Below the pieces are notes generated by a model. It did not search any database and was not told the origin of the DNA. It saw nothing but the letters and a program-made list of their open reading frames with translations. A stretch of 64,000 nt of DNA from Triglochin maritima (taxonomy: Eukaryota; Streptophyta; Magnoliopsida; Alismatales; Juncaginaceae), in NCBI GenBank assembly GCA_963682175.1, contig OY821771.1:29904201-29968200 (forward strand), read 5' to 3'. Positions 21,388-33,241 of the stretch are shown here, piece by piece; within the stretch, counting starts at the first letter, position 1, and each line of letters opens with the position of its first letter. The translations under genes were made by a program, and so were the position numbers.

Positions 21388-22032
21388 TGATGCATTGCAT
21401 ACATTGCATCATATGTCTTTCATTTAGATTAATTTTATATCAATAAATGCTACTAAGGTATGTGTTTAGTCTTATTTACATAGCACAGGAACCTGAATGC
21501 AAATTACCAATATCCCGAGCATAAATGTGTGCAAGAGACTCATTTCTATCATAAAGACCAAGTCAAGATTATCGGGATTCAAATGAAAGTTCATCCAAGC
21601 ATAAAAGCATTCAAATACCTAATTACAAAATGGCCAAGGACTTAAGCACAAAAGTAGTCAGGGACTTAATTGCAAATAGCCAAGGACCCGACTGCAAGGA
21701 CCAAAATATTATTTTGGAGAAGTTCTAAAAAAATCAATTTGGATCTCCAATTTACAAAGAATTAATTCGGAACTCAAAAGAAAGGAAAAAATTCGTCCAG
21801 ACGCGCAAAGGAGGATTAAATCATACCATAAACACACAGCAAAAATCCAGATCCAATCAGAGCATATTGTGCGGCGATTCCGCCGCACCCCTGTCGATCC
21901 GCGCCTCCGAATTTTGTCCAGTCGTGTCTTGACACATGTACTTTCCTATTTTATACTTAGGTCCCTTGTATCAGCTATAAATAGCCCCGAAACGTTGTTG
22001 TAAAGGAGTTCTTGTTTTGACCCATTATTTAG
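21388..22032 (+). repeat. Element G outer 5' LTR, truncated
   Basis: U3 plus the start of R: hairpin box at about 21870-21888, TATA box in 'ggctataaatagcccc' near 21975. It breaks after 'cccattatttag', at which point a new LTR begins. The 3' LTR at 28271 shares its variants and continues past this point with 'caataaaattctg'. Confidence 0.9.
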
Positions 22033-23263
22033 TGATGCATTGCATACATTGCATCATATGTCTTTCATTTAGATTACTTTTACATCAATAAATGCTACTA
22101 AGGTATGTGTTTAGTCTTATTTACAGAATACAGGGACCTGAATGCAATTTACCCACATCTCGAGCATAAACGCGTGCAAAAGACTCATTTCTATCATAAA
22201 GACCAAGTTCAAGTTTATCAGGTTACAAATGGAAATGTATCCAAGCATAAAAGCATTCAAGATCTAATTACAAAAAGAACAAAGACTTAAGCACAAAAGT
22301 AGCCGGGGACTTAATTGCAAAAAGTCAAGGACCTAATTGCAAATCACGAGTAGCTTTTATTATTATGGAGAAAATCTAAAGAAAAATCAATGTGAATCTC
22401 CATATATATAAAGGAATTAATCCGGAGCTCAAAAGAATGGAAAGAATCAATCCAGACGCGCAAATGAGGATCAAATCATACCATAAACACACAGGAAAAA
22501 TCTGGATCGAATCCGAGCCAAAAAGGTGGCGATTCCGCCTCACCTCATGTACAAATTGCGGCAATTTAGCCGCACAAAAGTTGATCTGTGTGATCAAATT
22601 TTTACCAATGCTGTATTGACGCGTGTACGTTCCATTTATATATTGGGATCCCTTGTATCGGCTATAAATAGCCCCGAGAACGATGGTAGAAGGGTCCTTG
22701 GCCTTAGACCTAGTTTTTAGTTGTTTTTATTTTCAGCTTTGTACTCTTCACTTTAGTAATAAAATTCTGTCTTTTATTTCTTGTTTTTACTTTTCTTTTG
22801 TAATGTCTCTAGGACCCCTTCTTCCTCTCTCTATGAGTTTCTAACTCCTTCCAAAGGGTGGAGGTGACGGATTTAGGGTGAAGAGAAGATGAATGAATGT
22901 TATTATTTTAATTTCGTGTTAGTATATTTTGATTACTTGAGTTTATGTTAAATCATTTATCATGTAATGCTTTATAACTAATATGATTTATTATAAGTTT
23001 CTGAATTCTCTAATCTAAACCTTAAATCTAAACCTCCACCCAACGGAATTCACCTCTTTGTTCTTGTTTTAGTTTTAATTGTTCTTGTTTCTTGCTTTAG
23101 ATAATTAAAAATCAAAAATCTCAAAACCAACTTATTTCTTCTCTCCTTCTTTCCCCCAATCGAAATCACATTAATAACAAATCTCTCCCACCTTGTGTTC
23201 GACCCGTATTTGCCACGTCTCCATTGACGCCGTGCACTTGCGGTATAAATTTAATTCACATCA
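22033..23263 (+). repeat. Complete LTR of a second copy (G2) inside G (1231 bp)
   Basis: Starts TGATGCATTGCATAC and ends ATTCACATCA before the primer site. Differs from the outer LTR by many substitutions. It contains 'gacttaattgcaa'-type repeats near 22310, two hairpin boxes near 22523-22575, and TATA in 'ggctataaatagcccc' near 22661. The U5 hairpin uses CGTC/GACG (23216-23229) instead of CCGC/GCGG. Confidence 0.9.
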
Positions 23264-23269
23264 AGTTTT

Positions 23270-23287
23270 TGGCGCCATTGCCGGGAA
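23270..23287 (+). promoter_or_regulatory. Primer binding site of G (tRNA-Asp type)
   Basis: TGGCGCCATTGCCGGGAA, two differences from TGGCGCCGTTGCCGGGGA. Confidence 0.85.
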
Positions 23288-24736
23288 GGCGACGCAGATT
23301 TTGGTTTTTGTTGATTTCGATTCTGTTCTGTTTATCTTGTACGCGATCTAAGTATTTGGGTTTGTGTTTCAGGAGACAACAGAGCGCGCGGCGAAATCTG
23401 AACGCAGTCTGAGCAAGAAGGGCGGCGGAATCGCCGCATACCAAGAGCAACCTGCGGCGGAATCGCCGCACACCTGAAGCTTCTGGGCTTCAAATTTTTC
23501 TGGGGTTAGCACCATCTCTGGGTGGACGCGTGGAGCATCAGAAATTTCGAGAGCGGGCGGTGAACCCGACTGAGCATTGCATAAGGTAACCTTTGTTGCC
23601 TCTTTTCCTCGTAATTTCTATTTTCAGAAAATTTCCTTTTAGTAGAACTGCATGTGTTAGGGCAAAAAAATTCCATAATTGGCAATAATTCAACTCTGAC
23701 CTAAAATTGGCAAACTTAGAAAGGCCTTAGTGCATGCATCATCTAGTGTTTTGTATGCATTATTCTTGCTAAATTCTTGCAAATCAATTTATGTTGAAGA
23801 GTGCTGGAGTCAAGGTACGTATTGTGGTTTTTATCAATTGCATTTAGGCATATAATTTAGTTTGCATACAACCTTGCAATTGCCCCCAATTAAAGACCAG
23901 TGTTTGACTATCTTTGCTAGATCTAAGTTAAACTATCTTAAGGGCAACTCCGTAGACAAAGATACGGTGGGGATTTCATCACCCTTCCGTGGCCCACAAA
24001 TAACAATCCCAAAGTGTCACCCAAGCCTTAAATTAAAATCAATTAGACATTGACCCCTAAGGACTCAGACTTATTTAAGGAGAAGAATTGGTTTGACTTG
24101 CTATGACCTGAAGCCGATTGAATTTAATTTGGTGTCTAGAAAGTGTTTTTGTGTTGACGTAAGTCTTCCAAGCGAAGTGGTTGTCTAATTGGCACCGACT
24201 CTGTCGGAAGCGCCCCCACTAGCTATACACGGCTTGGCCAAGTTGGTTTGATTAGTGAGGGAGGTGAATCAAGCAAATCAATTCGACTCAACCAGTTAGG
24301 AGTCGTCTAGATCTAAGCGACACTAGGTCTAGGATTGTTTGAACCGTGCTTTCTTAGGAATTTTCTGACCAACCCTCTTTCTATCTTTAGAGTTAGGTTT
24401 CCCTTCTCATCTGAGTCTTCTTTCTCTTCTCACCTAAATTCTCTAGATTAGGATTCCTTTCTCATCTTTCCTCATTCTATTGTTTCTTTTCCTTTTGAAA
24501 AAAAAACATAAAATATATATATATATTAAAAAAACGAAAAATATAAAAAACAATTGCAATTAATTCTTGAAATTAAATTTGGAATTTAAATTTTGAATTT
24601 AATATCAAGAATTGATTCAACCCGGTGCACTTAGATTTGGATTCAGGACTTGAGTAATCGACTCTCACGAGTTCATCTAGATTCCAGTCTGGAACTTAGC
24701 CCCAATCCATCTGCTACACCACCTCACCCGGATCCA
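23288..24736 (+). other. Element G leader
   Basis: 1.4 kb without a supported gene. Two copies of GCGGCGGAATCGCCGC (about 23423 and 23455) are exact reverse complements of the LTR hairpin box. A splice-donor-like AAG|GTACGT lies at 23812-23819. A 'ggtggggatttcatcaccc' box near 23965-23983 is shared with the A/B/C family. A pyrimidine-rich stretch spans about 24370-24500, then an AT-rich stretch to 24615. Confidence 0.7.
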
Positions 24737-27169
24737 ATGGGTGAGAACGTAGTGGACCCGCCTGTTGCGCAACCTATAACTCTGAGGGATCGATGCTATC
24801 CAGCGATGGCTGCTCAGCCATCGTGCATCGTTATGCCCACCATACCGGGTCGCGACTTCGAACTTAAGCCACAATACATGAGTATGTTGCCTAAGTTCAC
24901 CTCTAGGGAAGACCCATATATCTTCCTTAGAGAATTTGAGGAAATCTGCTCTCTTATGCAATACCAGCATATCCCAGAGGAGGCAGTGCGTCTGAAATTC
25001 GTGCCTCTAGCACTGAAGGACGACGCTAAGAAATGGCTATATAGTCTAGCCAAAAGATCCATTAGAAGTTGGGCTGAGTTTGTTCAAGTATTCCTAAAAA
25101 CATATTTCCCCAACCATAAGACTATGAGGATTAGGAATGAAATTGTTGCATTCGTTCAGTCTGAGAGCGAGCCGTTCTATTCCTATTTAGAAAGATTCAA
25201 AAGTGTTCTGACCCAATGCCCTCATCATGGAATTCCAAGATGGCAATTATGCCAAATTATTTATGAGGGATTGACACCCACATCTAGGGTTATGGTAGAA
25301 TCCGTAAGCCAAGGGAACTTTATGTCGAAAAATGAAAATGATGCCTGGACTTTCCTTGAGGAATTAGCTGAAAACAGTATGCAATGGGACAATGCTAGAA
25401 CACCGCCTAACCCGAGTATTGGATCTAGAATAGCAAGCCAACCCAAACAAGGTGTCTTAGCTGTAGATGCCAACATAGCGGCTGAAGTAAAACTAGTTAC
25501 CCTTATGCGCAGAATGGAAAGTTTAGAGCTACGAACCCAAAACCGAGTGAATCAAGCCTCGTCTATCCCTTGCTCCAGATGTGGTCAGACTGGTCATGTA
25601 ATGGAGGATTGTGCGGAATGAGACCAAGTTAATGCCATGTATAACCCTGCTAGAAATGACCCATACGCATCAACCTATAACTCGGGTTGGCGTAATAATT
25701 CCAATTTCTCATCAAACCAACATGGTCAACCTCCTAGACAACAACCAAACCCGTATAACCAAAATAATACATCATCTGGGTTTAGTAACAATAACGATCA
25801 TGAGGTTAGGTTGACAAGCTTGGAAAATTTGATGAAAACTTTTATACAAACAACCAACCAGACCTTCCAATGGCTAGAGACACAAGTCAGCCAACTAGCA
25901 CAAATAGTAGGTGAAAGAGAAAAGGGTCGGCTTCCAAGTCAACCTGAGGTGAACCCTAGATCTAATAATTCATATCAATCCTATCAAGCACCTTCAGGAA
26001 ATAACAACCCTAGACCGGTTCAAATGGTTAATGAGGAAGGACCGTTCCAACAAATAAATGCAGTAGTATCATTACGGTCCGGAAGACAAGTTGATAACAA
26101 TGTGGTAAATCCTAGAACGTCTAATCAATCTAGCCATCAAACTGCCACATATGACCTAACCATTGAACCCGACGTCCAATCTGAAACGCCCAACCCACCT
26201 ACTCAACCTGAACCCATAGCTCAACCTGAACCTGAGCGAGTCTATGTCCCTAAAGCCCCATTTCCCAATACACTCAAAAAGAACTCAAGTGCACAAATAG
26301 AGAAAATCTTGGAAGTATTTAAGCAAGTTAAGGTGAACATTCCACTCTTAGACATGATTCAACAAATACCTGCTTATGCTAAATTCTTAAAAGATTTGTG
26401 CACTAAAAAGAGAAAAACAAATGTACCAAAGAAGACATTCTAAACTGCAAACATAAGTTCTATTTTGTCCAACACATCTCCTATAAAATATAAGGATCCT
26501 TGGTGTCCCACAATTTCATGTTCAATAGGAGATACTTTTATCAACAAAGCCCTTCTAGACCTTGGTGCTAGTGTTAACCTACTCCCATACTCTGTCTATG
26601 AGCAAATGAACCTTGGTCCACTAAAACCCTCTAAGACAACCCTTCAATTTGCTGATTGTTCTATTAAGAAACCAAGAGGTATAGTAGAGGATGTTTTGAT
26701 CAAGGTTGGTGACTTCATTTACCCAGTGGATTTTGTCGTACTAGATACCACACCTGTTGTAAATCCTAACCAACAAATCCCTGTAATTCTAGGCAGACCT
26801 TTTTTAGCCACTTCGGAAGCATTGATAAACTGTCGTAATGGGCTCATGCAATTATCTTTTGGGAACTTAAAAGCTGAATTTAATATCTTTCATATTGATA
26901 GTGAGCCAGAAATAATATGCAATCAAAGTGACGTTGTGATGAAATCACGAATCTATAATATTTCTGAATCATCACAAAATCAAAAAGGAAGTAAGAAAAA
27001 GAGGAGAAATTCATCTACACACCCACCATCACTCGAGCAAATAAGAGAACCTATTTATGTGAGGGGTGTGGAACCTGTGACTCAGGACTCTCATTGCAAC
27101 ATGCAGAACAATTCAACTGGATACATGCACCAATATGGTGTCATTCAATCCAGTTCTGACTATGGTTGA
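24737..27169 (+). pseudogene. Element G gag-protease polyprotein, two stops
   Basis: ATG at 24737 (MGENVV); the frame is open from about 24650. Capsid-type domain about 24790-25400 ('DPYIFLREFEEI', 'KKWLYS', 'HHGIPRWQLC'). Complete zinc knuckle CSRCGQTGHVMEDC near 25570-25615 (C-x2-C-x4-H-x4-C). Coiled coil near 25800-25920. The protease has D-L-G-A in 'LLDLGASVNLLP' near 26555-26590 and 'ILGRPFLAT' near 26787. All lies in one frame of about 811 codons broken by TGA at 25619-25621 and TAA at 26441-26443. After the protease there is a short basic tail and no GWRV-type C-terminal domain, unlike A, B and C. Confidence 0.9.
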
Positions 27170-28270
27170 CTTTGAGCAAATTTCATCCTTCCACCGCAGT
27201 TCACCAAGGTAATAAGTGCATTTGCTTTATATTGGCATACATTGAGGACAATGCATGATTTAGGTGTGGGGGGATGTTTATGTATATATTTATCTATAGA
27301 TCTGTCTTTTATTTCTTAAAAAAAAGAAAGAAAAAATTCAATGTTTCATGACATAGCTTAAGATTGAACTGCCAGAACCCGTGTACAAATTGCATTGAGT
27401 TTTTGTTCCTTATTATATAATTCTGCTTGTAGAAATTATGACATAAATCTAAGTTCCAAAGAAATAACTCATTGCCCTTTAAGACATGTATGCACTTAAA
27501 TTGGATGAATCAAATCTTTGAAGTGGTTGATAAAAAGCAGAGGTTGAGGAAAATATACCGGGAAGTGTGGACTTCTAATAGCAATTAAGCCTTGAGGAAA
27601 ATAAAAATAAAAATAAAGGAATAAAGTGAAGAAAACACATTTTGCAAAATGATTACAAAAGCCCAAGCCTTTGAGTCACTGGTCCGTAGGGGTATCTTGA
27701 AACCCGGTAACTTGAGTCTACCAGCTCGGGATTATCGACCAAACTCGCTACACGAATGCAAAAAGGGTAAAAGTGTCAAAAAACAAATGTGTTGAATCAC
27801 GGAAGAAAAGAAAAAAAAATTACTCAAGGCCCAAAGCTAAAAGAATGATCCATGCCATGGTTGATCCGAATGATACTTCACCACCAGAGGAGGCGTGCAA
27901 AATAATTTAAGTAATATCATGTGTAGAAGGGTTAGTGGTGTGAATGTTGGAGGAACAAAGACCAAGTCATATTTTTAATTAGTTAGATTCATATAATGAG
28001 CATACAAGAATTCGAAGTGAGATGTATAAGGTTGAGGTAGGGATATTGAGAGCTATTAATGGAATTTTGAATTAAGACTTTGTGGGTGTGTCAACTGAAA
28101 ACCCTCACGAGACAAAACTCGTCCTCCAAGGAAACTCAGGGGTTTAAAGGCTTGTTGCACAGGCTAAGTGCTACCGTGATTCCTACGAAAGTGAGTTAGG
28201 ATTTCCCTGTTTTCATTTTTCTTATATTCTGTTTTGCTAGGGACTAGCAAAATCTAGGTGTGGGGGTATT
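27170..28270 (+). other. Element G 3' non-coding module
   Basis: Upstream purine box TAGGTGTGGGGGG at 27261 after 'attgaggacaatgcatga', then about 1 kb of non-coding sequence. The block at 28149-28204 is nearly identical to the same block in A, B, C and D, followed by the 3' purine tract at 28255-28266. No gene is supported. Confidence 0.75.
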
Positions 28271-29468
28271 TGATGCATTGCATACATTGCATCATATATC
28301 TTTCATTTAGATTAATTTTATATCAATAAATGCTACTAAGGTATGTGTTTAGTCTTATTTACATAACACAGGAACCTGAATGCAAATTACCCATATCCCG
28401 AGCATAAATGCGTGCAAGAGACTCATTTCTATCATAAAGACCAAGTCAAGATTATCGGGATTCAAATGGAAGTTCATCCAAGCATAAAAGCATTCAAATA
28501 CCTAATTACAAAAAGGCCAAGGACTTAAGCACAAAAGTTGCGAGGGACTTAATTGCAATAAGCCAAGGACCCGACTGCAAGGACCAAAATATTATTTTGG
28601 AGAAGTTCTAAAAAAATCAATTTGGATCTCCAAATATACAAAGAATTAATTCGGAACTTAAAAGAAAGGAAAGAAATCATCCAGACGCGCAAAGGAGGAT
28701 TAAATCATACCATAAACACACAGCAAAAATCCGGATCCAATAAAAGCATATTGTGCGGCGATTTAGACGCAAGTTACATGTATTATGCGGTGATTCCGCC
28801 GCACCCCTGTCGATCCGCGCCTCTAAATTTTGTCCAGTCGTGTCTTAACACATGTACTTTCCTATTTTATACTTAGGTCCCTTGTATCGGCTATAAATAG
28901 CCCCGAAACGTTGTTGTAAAGGAGTTCTTGTTTTGCCCCATTATTTAGCAATAAAATTCTGTTGGTTTATTTTGTGTTTTTTTTACTTTTCTTTCTAAGT
29001 TTCTCTAGGACCCCTTCTCCTCCTCTCCATCCATGAGTTTCTAACTCTCTCCAAAGGGTGGGGGTGACGGATTTAGGGTGATGAGAAGAAGAATCAAGTT
29101 ATTATTTTAATTTCGTATTAGTATAATTTGATTACTTGAGCTTATGTTGACTCATTTATCATGTAATGCTTTATATAACTAATGTGATTTATTATAAGTT
29201 TCAGAATTCTCTAATCGAAACCCAACATCTAAACCTCCACCCGTTGGACTCCCATTCATAGTTGTTTTCTTCTTAGTTTGTTTTGTTGTTCTTGCTTTAG
29301 ATAATTAAAAAGACAAAAAATCTCAAACCAACCTCATTATTGTTCTCTCTTTCTCTCCTTAATCGAAAACCACAAAAATAACAATATCGCTCCCTCCTTG
29401 TGTTCGACCCGTACTTGCCACCGCTTCATCGCGGTCGTGCACTTGCGGTATAAATAAAATTCTCATCA
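28271..29468 (+). repeat. Element G 3' LTR (1198 bp)
   Basis: Starts TGATGCATTGCATAC after the purine tract and ends ATTCTCATCA. Variants match 21388-22032. The hairpin box is doubled with one decayed member (about 28753-28803). TATA in 'ggctataaatagcccc' near 28889. The U5 hairpin is CCGC/GCGG. Confidence 0.92.
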
Positions 29469-29473
29469 CACCT

Positions 29474-31756
29474 GCAGGATTCATGGACCTGATGAATAGG
29501 ACCTTTCAGCCGTACCTTGACAGATTTGTCGTTGTATTGGTGGATGACATCTTAGTGTACTCGCCTGATAGAGAGCAGCATCGAGAGCACTTGAGGATTG
29601 TGCTTGGCATCCTGAGAGATAGGCAACTCTATGCCAAGTACACAAAGTGTGAGTTTTGGTTGGATCAGGTGGCTTTTCTGGGACATATTGTGTTAGCACA
29701 TGGTATTTTGGTGGATCCGGCGAAGGTCGAGGCAATGACTCAGTGGAGAGCCCCGACGAGCGTGATAGAGATCTGGAGCTTCGTAGGACTGGCAAGGTAT
29801 TACAGACGGTTCATTCAGGATTTCTCCAGACTTACTTCGCCGCTGACAGCGTTGACGAAGAAGGGCGTCAGGTTTGTTTGGTCCCAGAAGTGCGAGAACA
29901 GCTTTCAGGAGTTGAGGAGGCGACTGACGACAGCACCGATTCTGACTCTACCGAGTGGCAGTGGAGGTTATGTGATTTACAACAATGCTTAAGGGATTAG
30001 CTTGGGCTGTGTTCTGATGCAGCACGGGAAGGTGGTGGCGTACGCTTCGAGGCAGCTGAAGGTGCACGAGAAGAACTACGCTACTCTTGATCTGGAGTTA
30101 CCATCGGTGGTTCACGTGATAAAGACCTGACGACACTATCTTTATGGCGAGTAGTTCAAGATCTTCACAGATCATCAGAGCCTGAAGTATTTATTCTCGC
30201 AGAAGGAGCTGAATATGAGGCAGCACAGATGGCTCGAGTTCATTAAGGACTACGACTTCATCATCTCCTATCATCCGGGGAAGGCGAATTTGGTTGTAGA
30301 TGCGCTGAGCAGGAAGGTGGAGGTGTCAGTTGCGAGTTTGTGCATTCAGGAGTGGAGGCTACTCGATACGTTGTCAGAGTGGAGGCTGTTCACAAAGGTC
30401 TCAGAGGGAGCAGTGATTGCGGGGTTTGGAGTGGAGCCGCAGATTGTCTCACGTGTGGTGCAGGCTCAGTATGGGGATGATGAGTTAGCTGGTCTGCTAC
30501 GGTTAGCTTCCAGAGATGAGTCAGACTTCAATGTGGGGGTTGATGGTGGTGTGAGGTTCAAGAGTCGGATCTGGCCGAAGGTCGATGGGCTGAGAGATGA
30601 CATCATGGAGGAGGCACACAGAGCGAGATACACCATTCACCCTCGGAGCACGAAGATGTATAAGGACCTGCAGTGGAACTTCTGGTGGAAGGGCATGAAG
30701 AAGGACATTGCAAAGTTTGTGGACCGATGCTTAATCTGTCAGCATGTGAAGATTGAGCATCAGCGACCAGTAGAACCGATTCAGTGTAGTGAGCTTCCTG
30801 AGTGGAAGTGGGAGCACGTGACACTGGACTTTGTTACAGGGTTGCCGATGACGAGGAGATTCCACAACACGATTTGGGTGATAGTCGATCGACTGACCAA
30901 GTTGGCGCACTTCTTAGCGATCTGGACCACATTGCCTTTGGAGGGTCTAGCTAGGTTGTACGTGGAGGAGATAGTCATGTTGCATGGAGTGCCAGTGAGC
31001 ATCATCTCCGATCGAGATCCTCGATTCACTTCCAGATTTTGGGGGAGTCTGCAGCAGGCATTGGGGACGCATCTGAGGTTCAGTACGACGTTCCATCTGC
31101 GGACAGATGGCCAGTCAGAGAGGACGATTCAGACCTTCGAGGATATGCTGAGGGCATGCGCACTGGATTTGGCAGAACACTTGGATGAGCACTTGCCGTG
31201 GATAGAGTTCGCCTACGACAACAGCTACCATTCGAGTATTGGGATGACACCGTACGAGGCATTGTACAGGAGGCCTTGCAGATCACCGGTATGCTGCAGT
31301 GATGTGGGCGAGAGACAGTTAGTGGGGCCAGAGATTGTGTAGATGTACGCAGAGAATGTTGATGTGATCCGGAGGAGACTAGCCACGACATAGAGCAGAC
31401 AGAAGAGTTATGCTGATCGACGCAGACGGGTGTTGAGTTTCGAGGTGGGCTGTAACGTCCCGTCCCCGAGCCCGCATCGAACCCGGGTCCCGGTCCGTTA
31501 CCCTTGCACCCACTGGCCCACAACACCCACCTATTGCCACAAAACTTTGGTTGGTAGGTGTTATGGTAGTGGGCTCATGGAGGACTTGTCGCTCGAGGAG
31601 AGACCAGTCGAGATAGTTGATCGCATGGATTATCAGCTCAGGAGGAGGACTATTCCGATGGTGAAGGTCAGGTGGCAGCATCACAGCGAGAGCAGGGCTA
31701 CTTGGGAGATCGAGGCGGAAGTCAGAAGGCCGTATCCGGAGCTTTTCGGTGAGTAG
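29474..31756 (+). pseudogene. Element H pol: reverse transcriptase C-terminal half, RNase H, integrase; broken
   Basis: Reads in one frame. Reverse transcriptase from 'AGFMDLMN', with the catalytic pair D-D in '[11 protein letters not shown]' (about 29530-29560), then '[13 protein letters not shown]'. RNase H follows ('[18 protein letters not shown]', about 30265-30318), then integrase with an H2C2 zinc-binding region ending 'RCLICQ' near 30740. The D,D,E residues are visible in 'TLDFVTG', 'SDRDPRF' and 'GQSERT'. Stops are at 29990, 30128, 30152, 31340 and 31391. A foreign stretch replaces part of the integrase C-terminal region at 31453-31575. The frame ends 'YPELFGE' at 31754-31756. This is the only polymerase sequence in the window. 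Confidence 0.9.
31453..31575. other. Foreign 123-bp stretch in H integrase
   Basis: Sequence starting 'tgtaacgtcccgtccccgag' replaces the usual integrase C-terminal domain between 'VLSFEVG' and 'LMEDLSLEERP'. It keeps the reading frame. Its opening resembles the start of gypsy LTRs (compare L at 33242, 'tgtaacgcccctgatc'), so it may be an LTR scrap used as filler in a deletion. Both edges are estimates. Confidence 0.55.
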
Positions 31757-31799
31757 TTTGCTTTGATTTCGGGACGAAATCCTTTGAAGGTGGTTGGAT

Positions 31800-33241
31800 T
31801 GTTACATCCATATACCCATTTAGGGTGCTAATGGGTGTTAGGAGGAGAGATGGTGATTAGGGAGGAGGTTTTGCATGGAAAGTGGTGTTGCACAGTGTAT
31901 GCATGGGAATGGAGGAGAATAGGGTGGGTAGGGGATGGGTTGGTGGTGGCTGCGATGATGGAGTTGGGTGGGGTTATGAGATACGTTTCTCTCTCTCTTT
32001 CTCTCTACCGTACTTCTTCCTTCTCATTCCACTTGCTCTCTCTCACTCTTTTCCTTCCCTTCCTTCCGACGAATCAGAGGTTGCGGAGACGACTCCAGTG
32101 GTCGGTGAAGAGCGTGGTCGTGTGGCCCCGGTGTGAGGCGTGCGGAGGTGGATGTGCGAGGAGGTGACGGAGACGACGTTGCGCGAGCGAGGCTCCGGCG
32201 GTTTCGTCGTTTTTCTTTGAGATATGCCAGTTCAATAGTGTGGTTTGTTTTGCTCACCCTTGTGGGTGTGTTTGTGATCGTCGTGGGTGGTCGGAGACCT
32301 CGCTGGCGACGTTGGCAACAAGGGATACCCGACAAGTCGGGTGGTTGCTAGTTTTCGGTCGACCGCTTGTGTGTTGGTTCGACCGGTAGCTTATGTGACT
32401 TATGAACTGGTTGACCATTTTATGGATGTTCCTTTTTAAGTAGAAACTTATCCTTTTTAAGTGAAGATTTGTCATTTTTATTGTTCTGAGAACTGTTCCT
32501 TTTTAAGAAAAGACTTATCCTTTTTATTGTTCTGTGAACTGTTCCTTTTTAAGTAGAGACTTATTCTTTTTAAGTGAAGATTTGTCCTTTTTATTGTTCT
32601 GAGAACTGTTCCTTTTTAAGAAAAGACTTATCCTTTTTAATTGGAGGCTTATCCTTTATAATCTGAGGCTTTGTCCTTTTTATTACACTGGACTGCATTG
32701 AATGTTTATGAGCGCATTGGTGCGTGGATTTCTTCTATGACTTATGTTTCCATAATATGACATATGCATTGAGACATAGAGTAGTAGCCCTGAGGGATCT
32801 CGGATCCCAATGTATGATGTTGTGCGACCATGCAACTGTCGTTGGGTGAGGTGACTACCGGCTTGGATGGCTACGGAGGTCGCGGCCCTGCTTTTATAGC
32901 AGCACAGTTGGTGTTTGCGGCTCGTGGAGCCTGATGACCTGGCAGACTTCGGTCTGGACCCATCCGATGTTATGCCAGACGTATTGTTGGACCACCGATG
33001 TTGTGCCGCTGATGCCGCCAATGTTGTTCCGGCGATGATGATTGATGGGCCGATGTTGTTCCGGCTATGTTTTGCTCAGCTGGACACCTACTGAGATGAT
33101 GATTGATGGACCGACAAAGCGACGGCTCCGTTGGTCTGTTTTCGACCACGAAGTTACAGATCTGTTTCTTATGGCGCGGACTTGGAAGATGCTCCTTGCC
33201 GAACCCCATGATTAGTATAGCCGCGTGTGGGGAGTGTCACG
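31800..33241 (+). repeat. Element H 3' LTR, first part
   Basis: Starts TGTTACATCC after 'ttgaaggtggttgga'. It has a CT-rich stretch near 31985-32070, a GGTCGACC-like pair near 32356-32385, and a tandem repeat at 32428-32690. It breaks at TCACG (33237-33241), the duplication of L. Confidence 0.88.
32428..32690. repeat. 113-bp tandem repeat in H's 3' LTR
   Basis: A compound unit of about 113 bp occurs about twice (starts near 32428 and 32541), then decays. Inside it 'tcctttttaag' recurs about every 21 bases with partners 'ttattgttctgagaac'. No coding content. Confidence 0.8.

Larger units (their letters stand above)
21388..29468 (+). mobile_element. Element G: second family of non-autonomous gag-protease gypsy elements, hybrid 5' end
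   Basis: 8081 bp flanked by CACCT at 21383-21387 and 29469-29473. The LTR starts TGATGCATTGCATAC. The 5' end carries a 645-bp LTR piece (21388-22032) directly followed by a complete LTR of a diverged copy (22033-23263), then primer site, leader, gag-protease frame, 3' module and 3' LTR. The 3' LTR resembles the first, partial LTR more than the complete one. The element lies in H's reverse transcriptase. No polymerase genes are present. Confidence 0.92.

Noticed and set aside
31470..31500. A tRNA-like string 'cgaacccgggtcc'.
   Set aside because: No cloverleaf, acceptor stem or anticodon arm could be found around it; it lies in the foreign segment of H.
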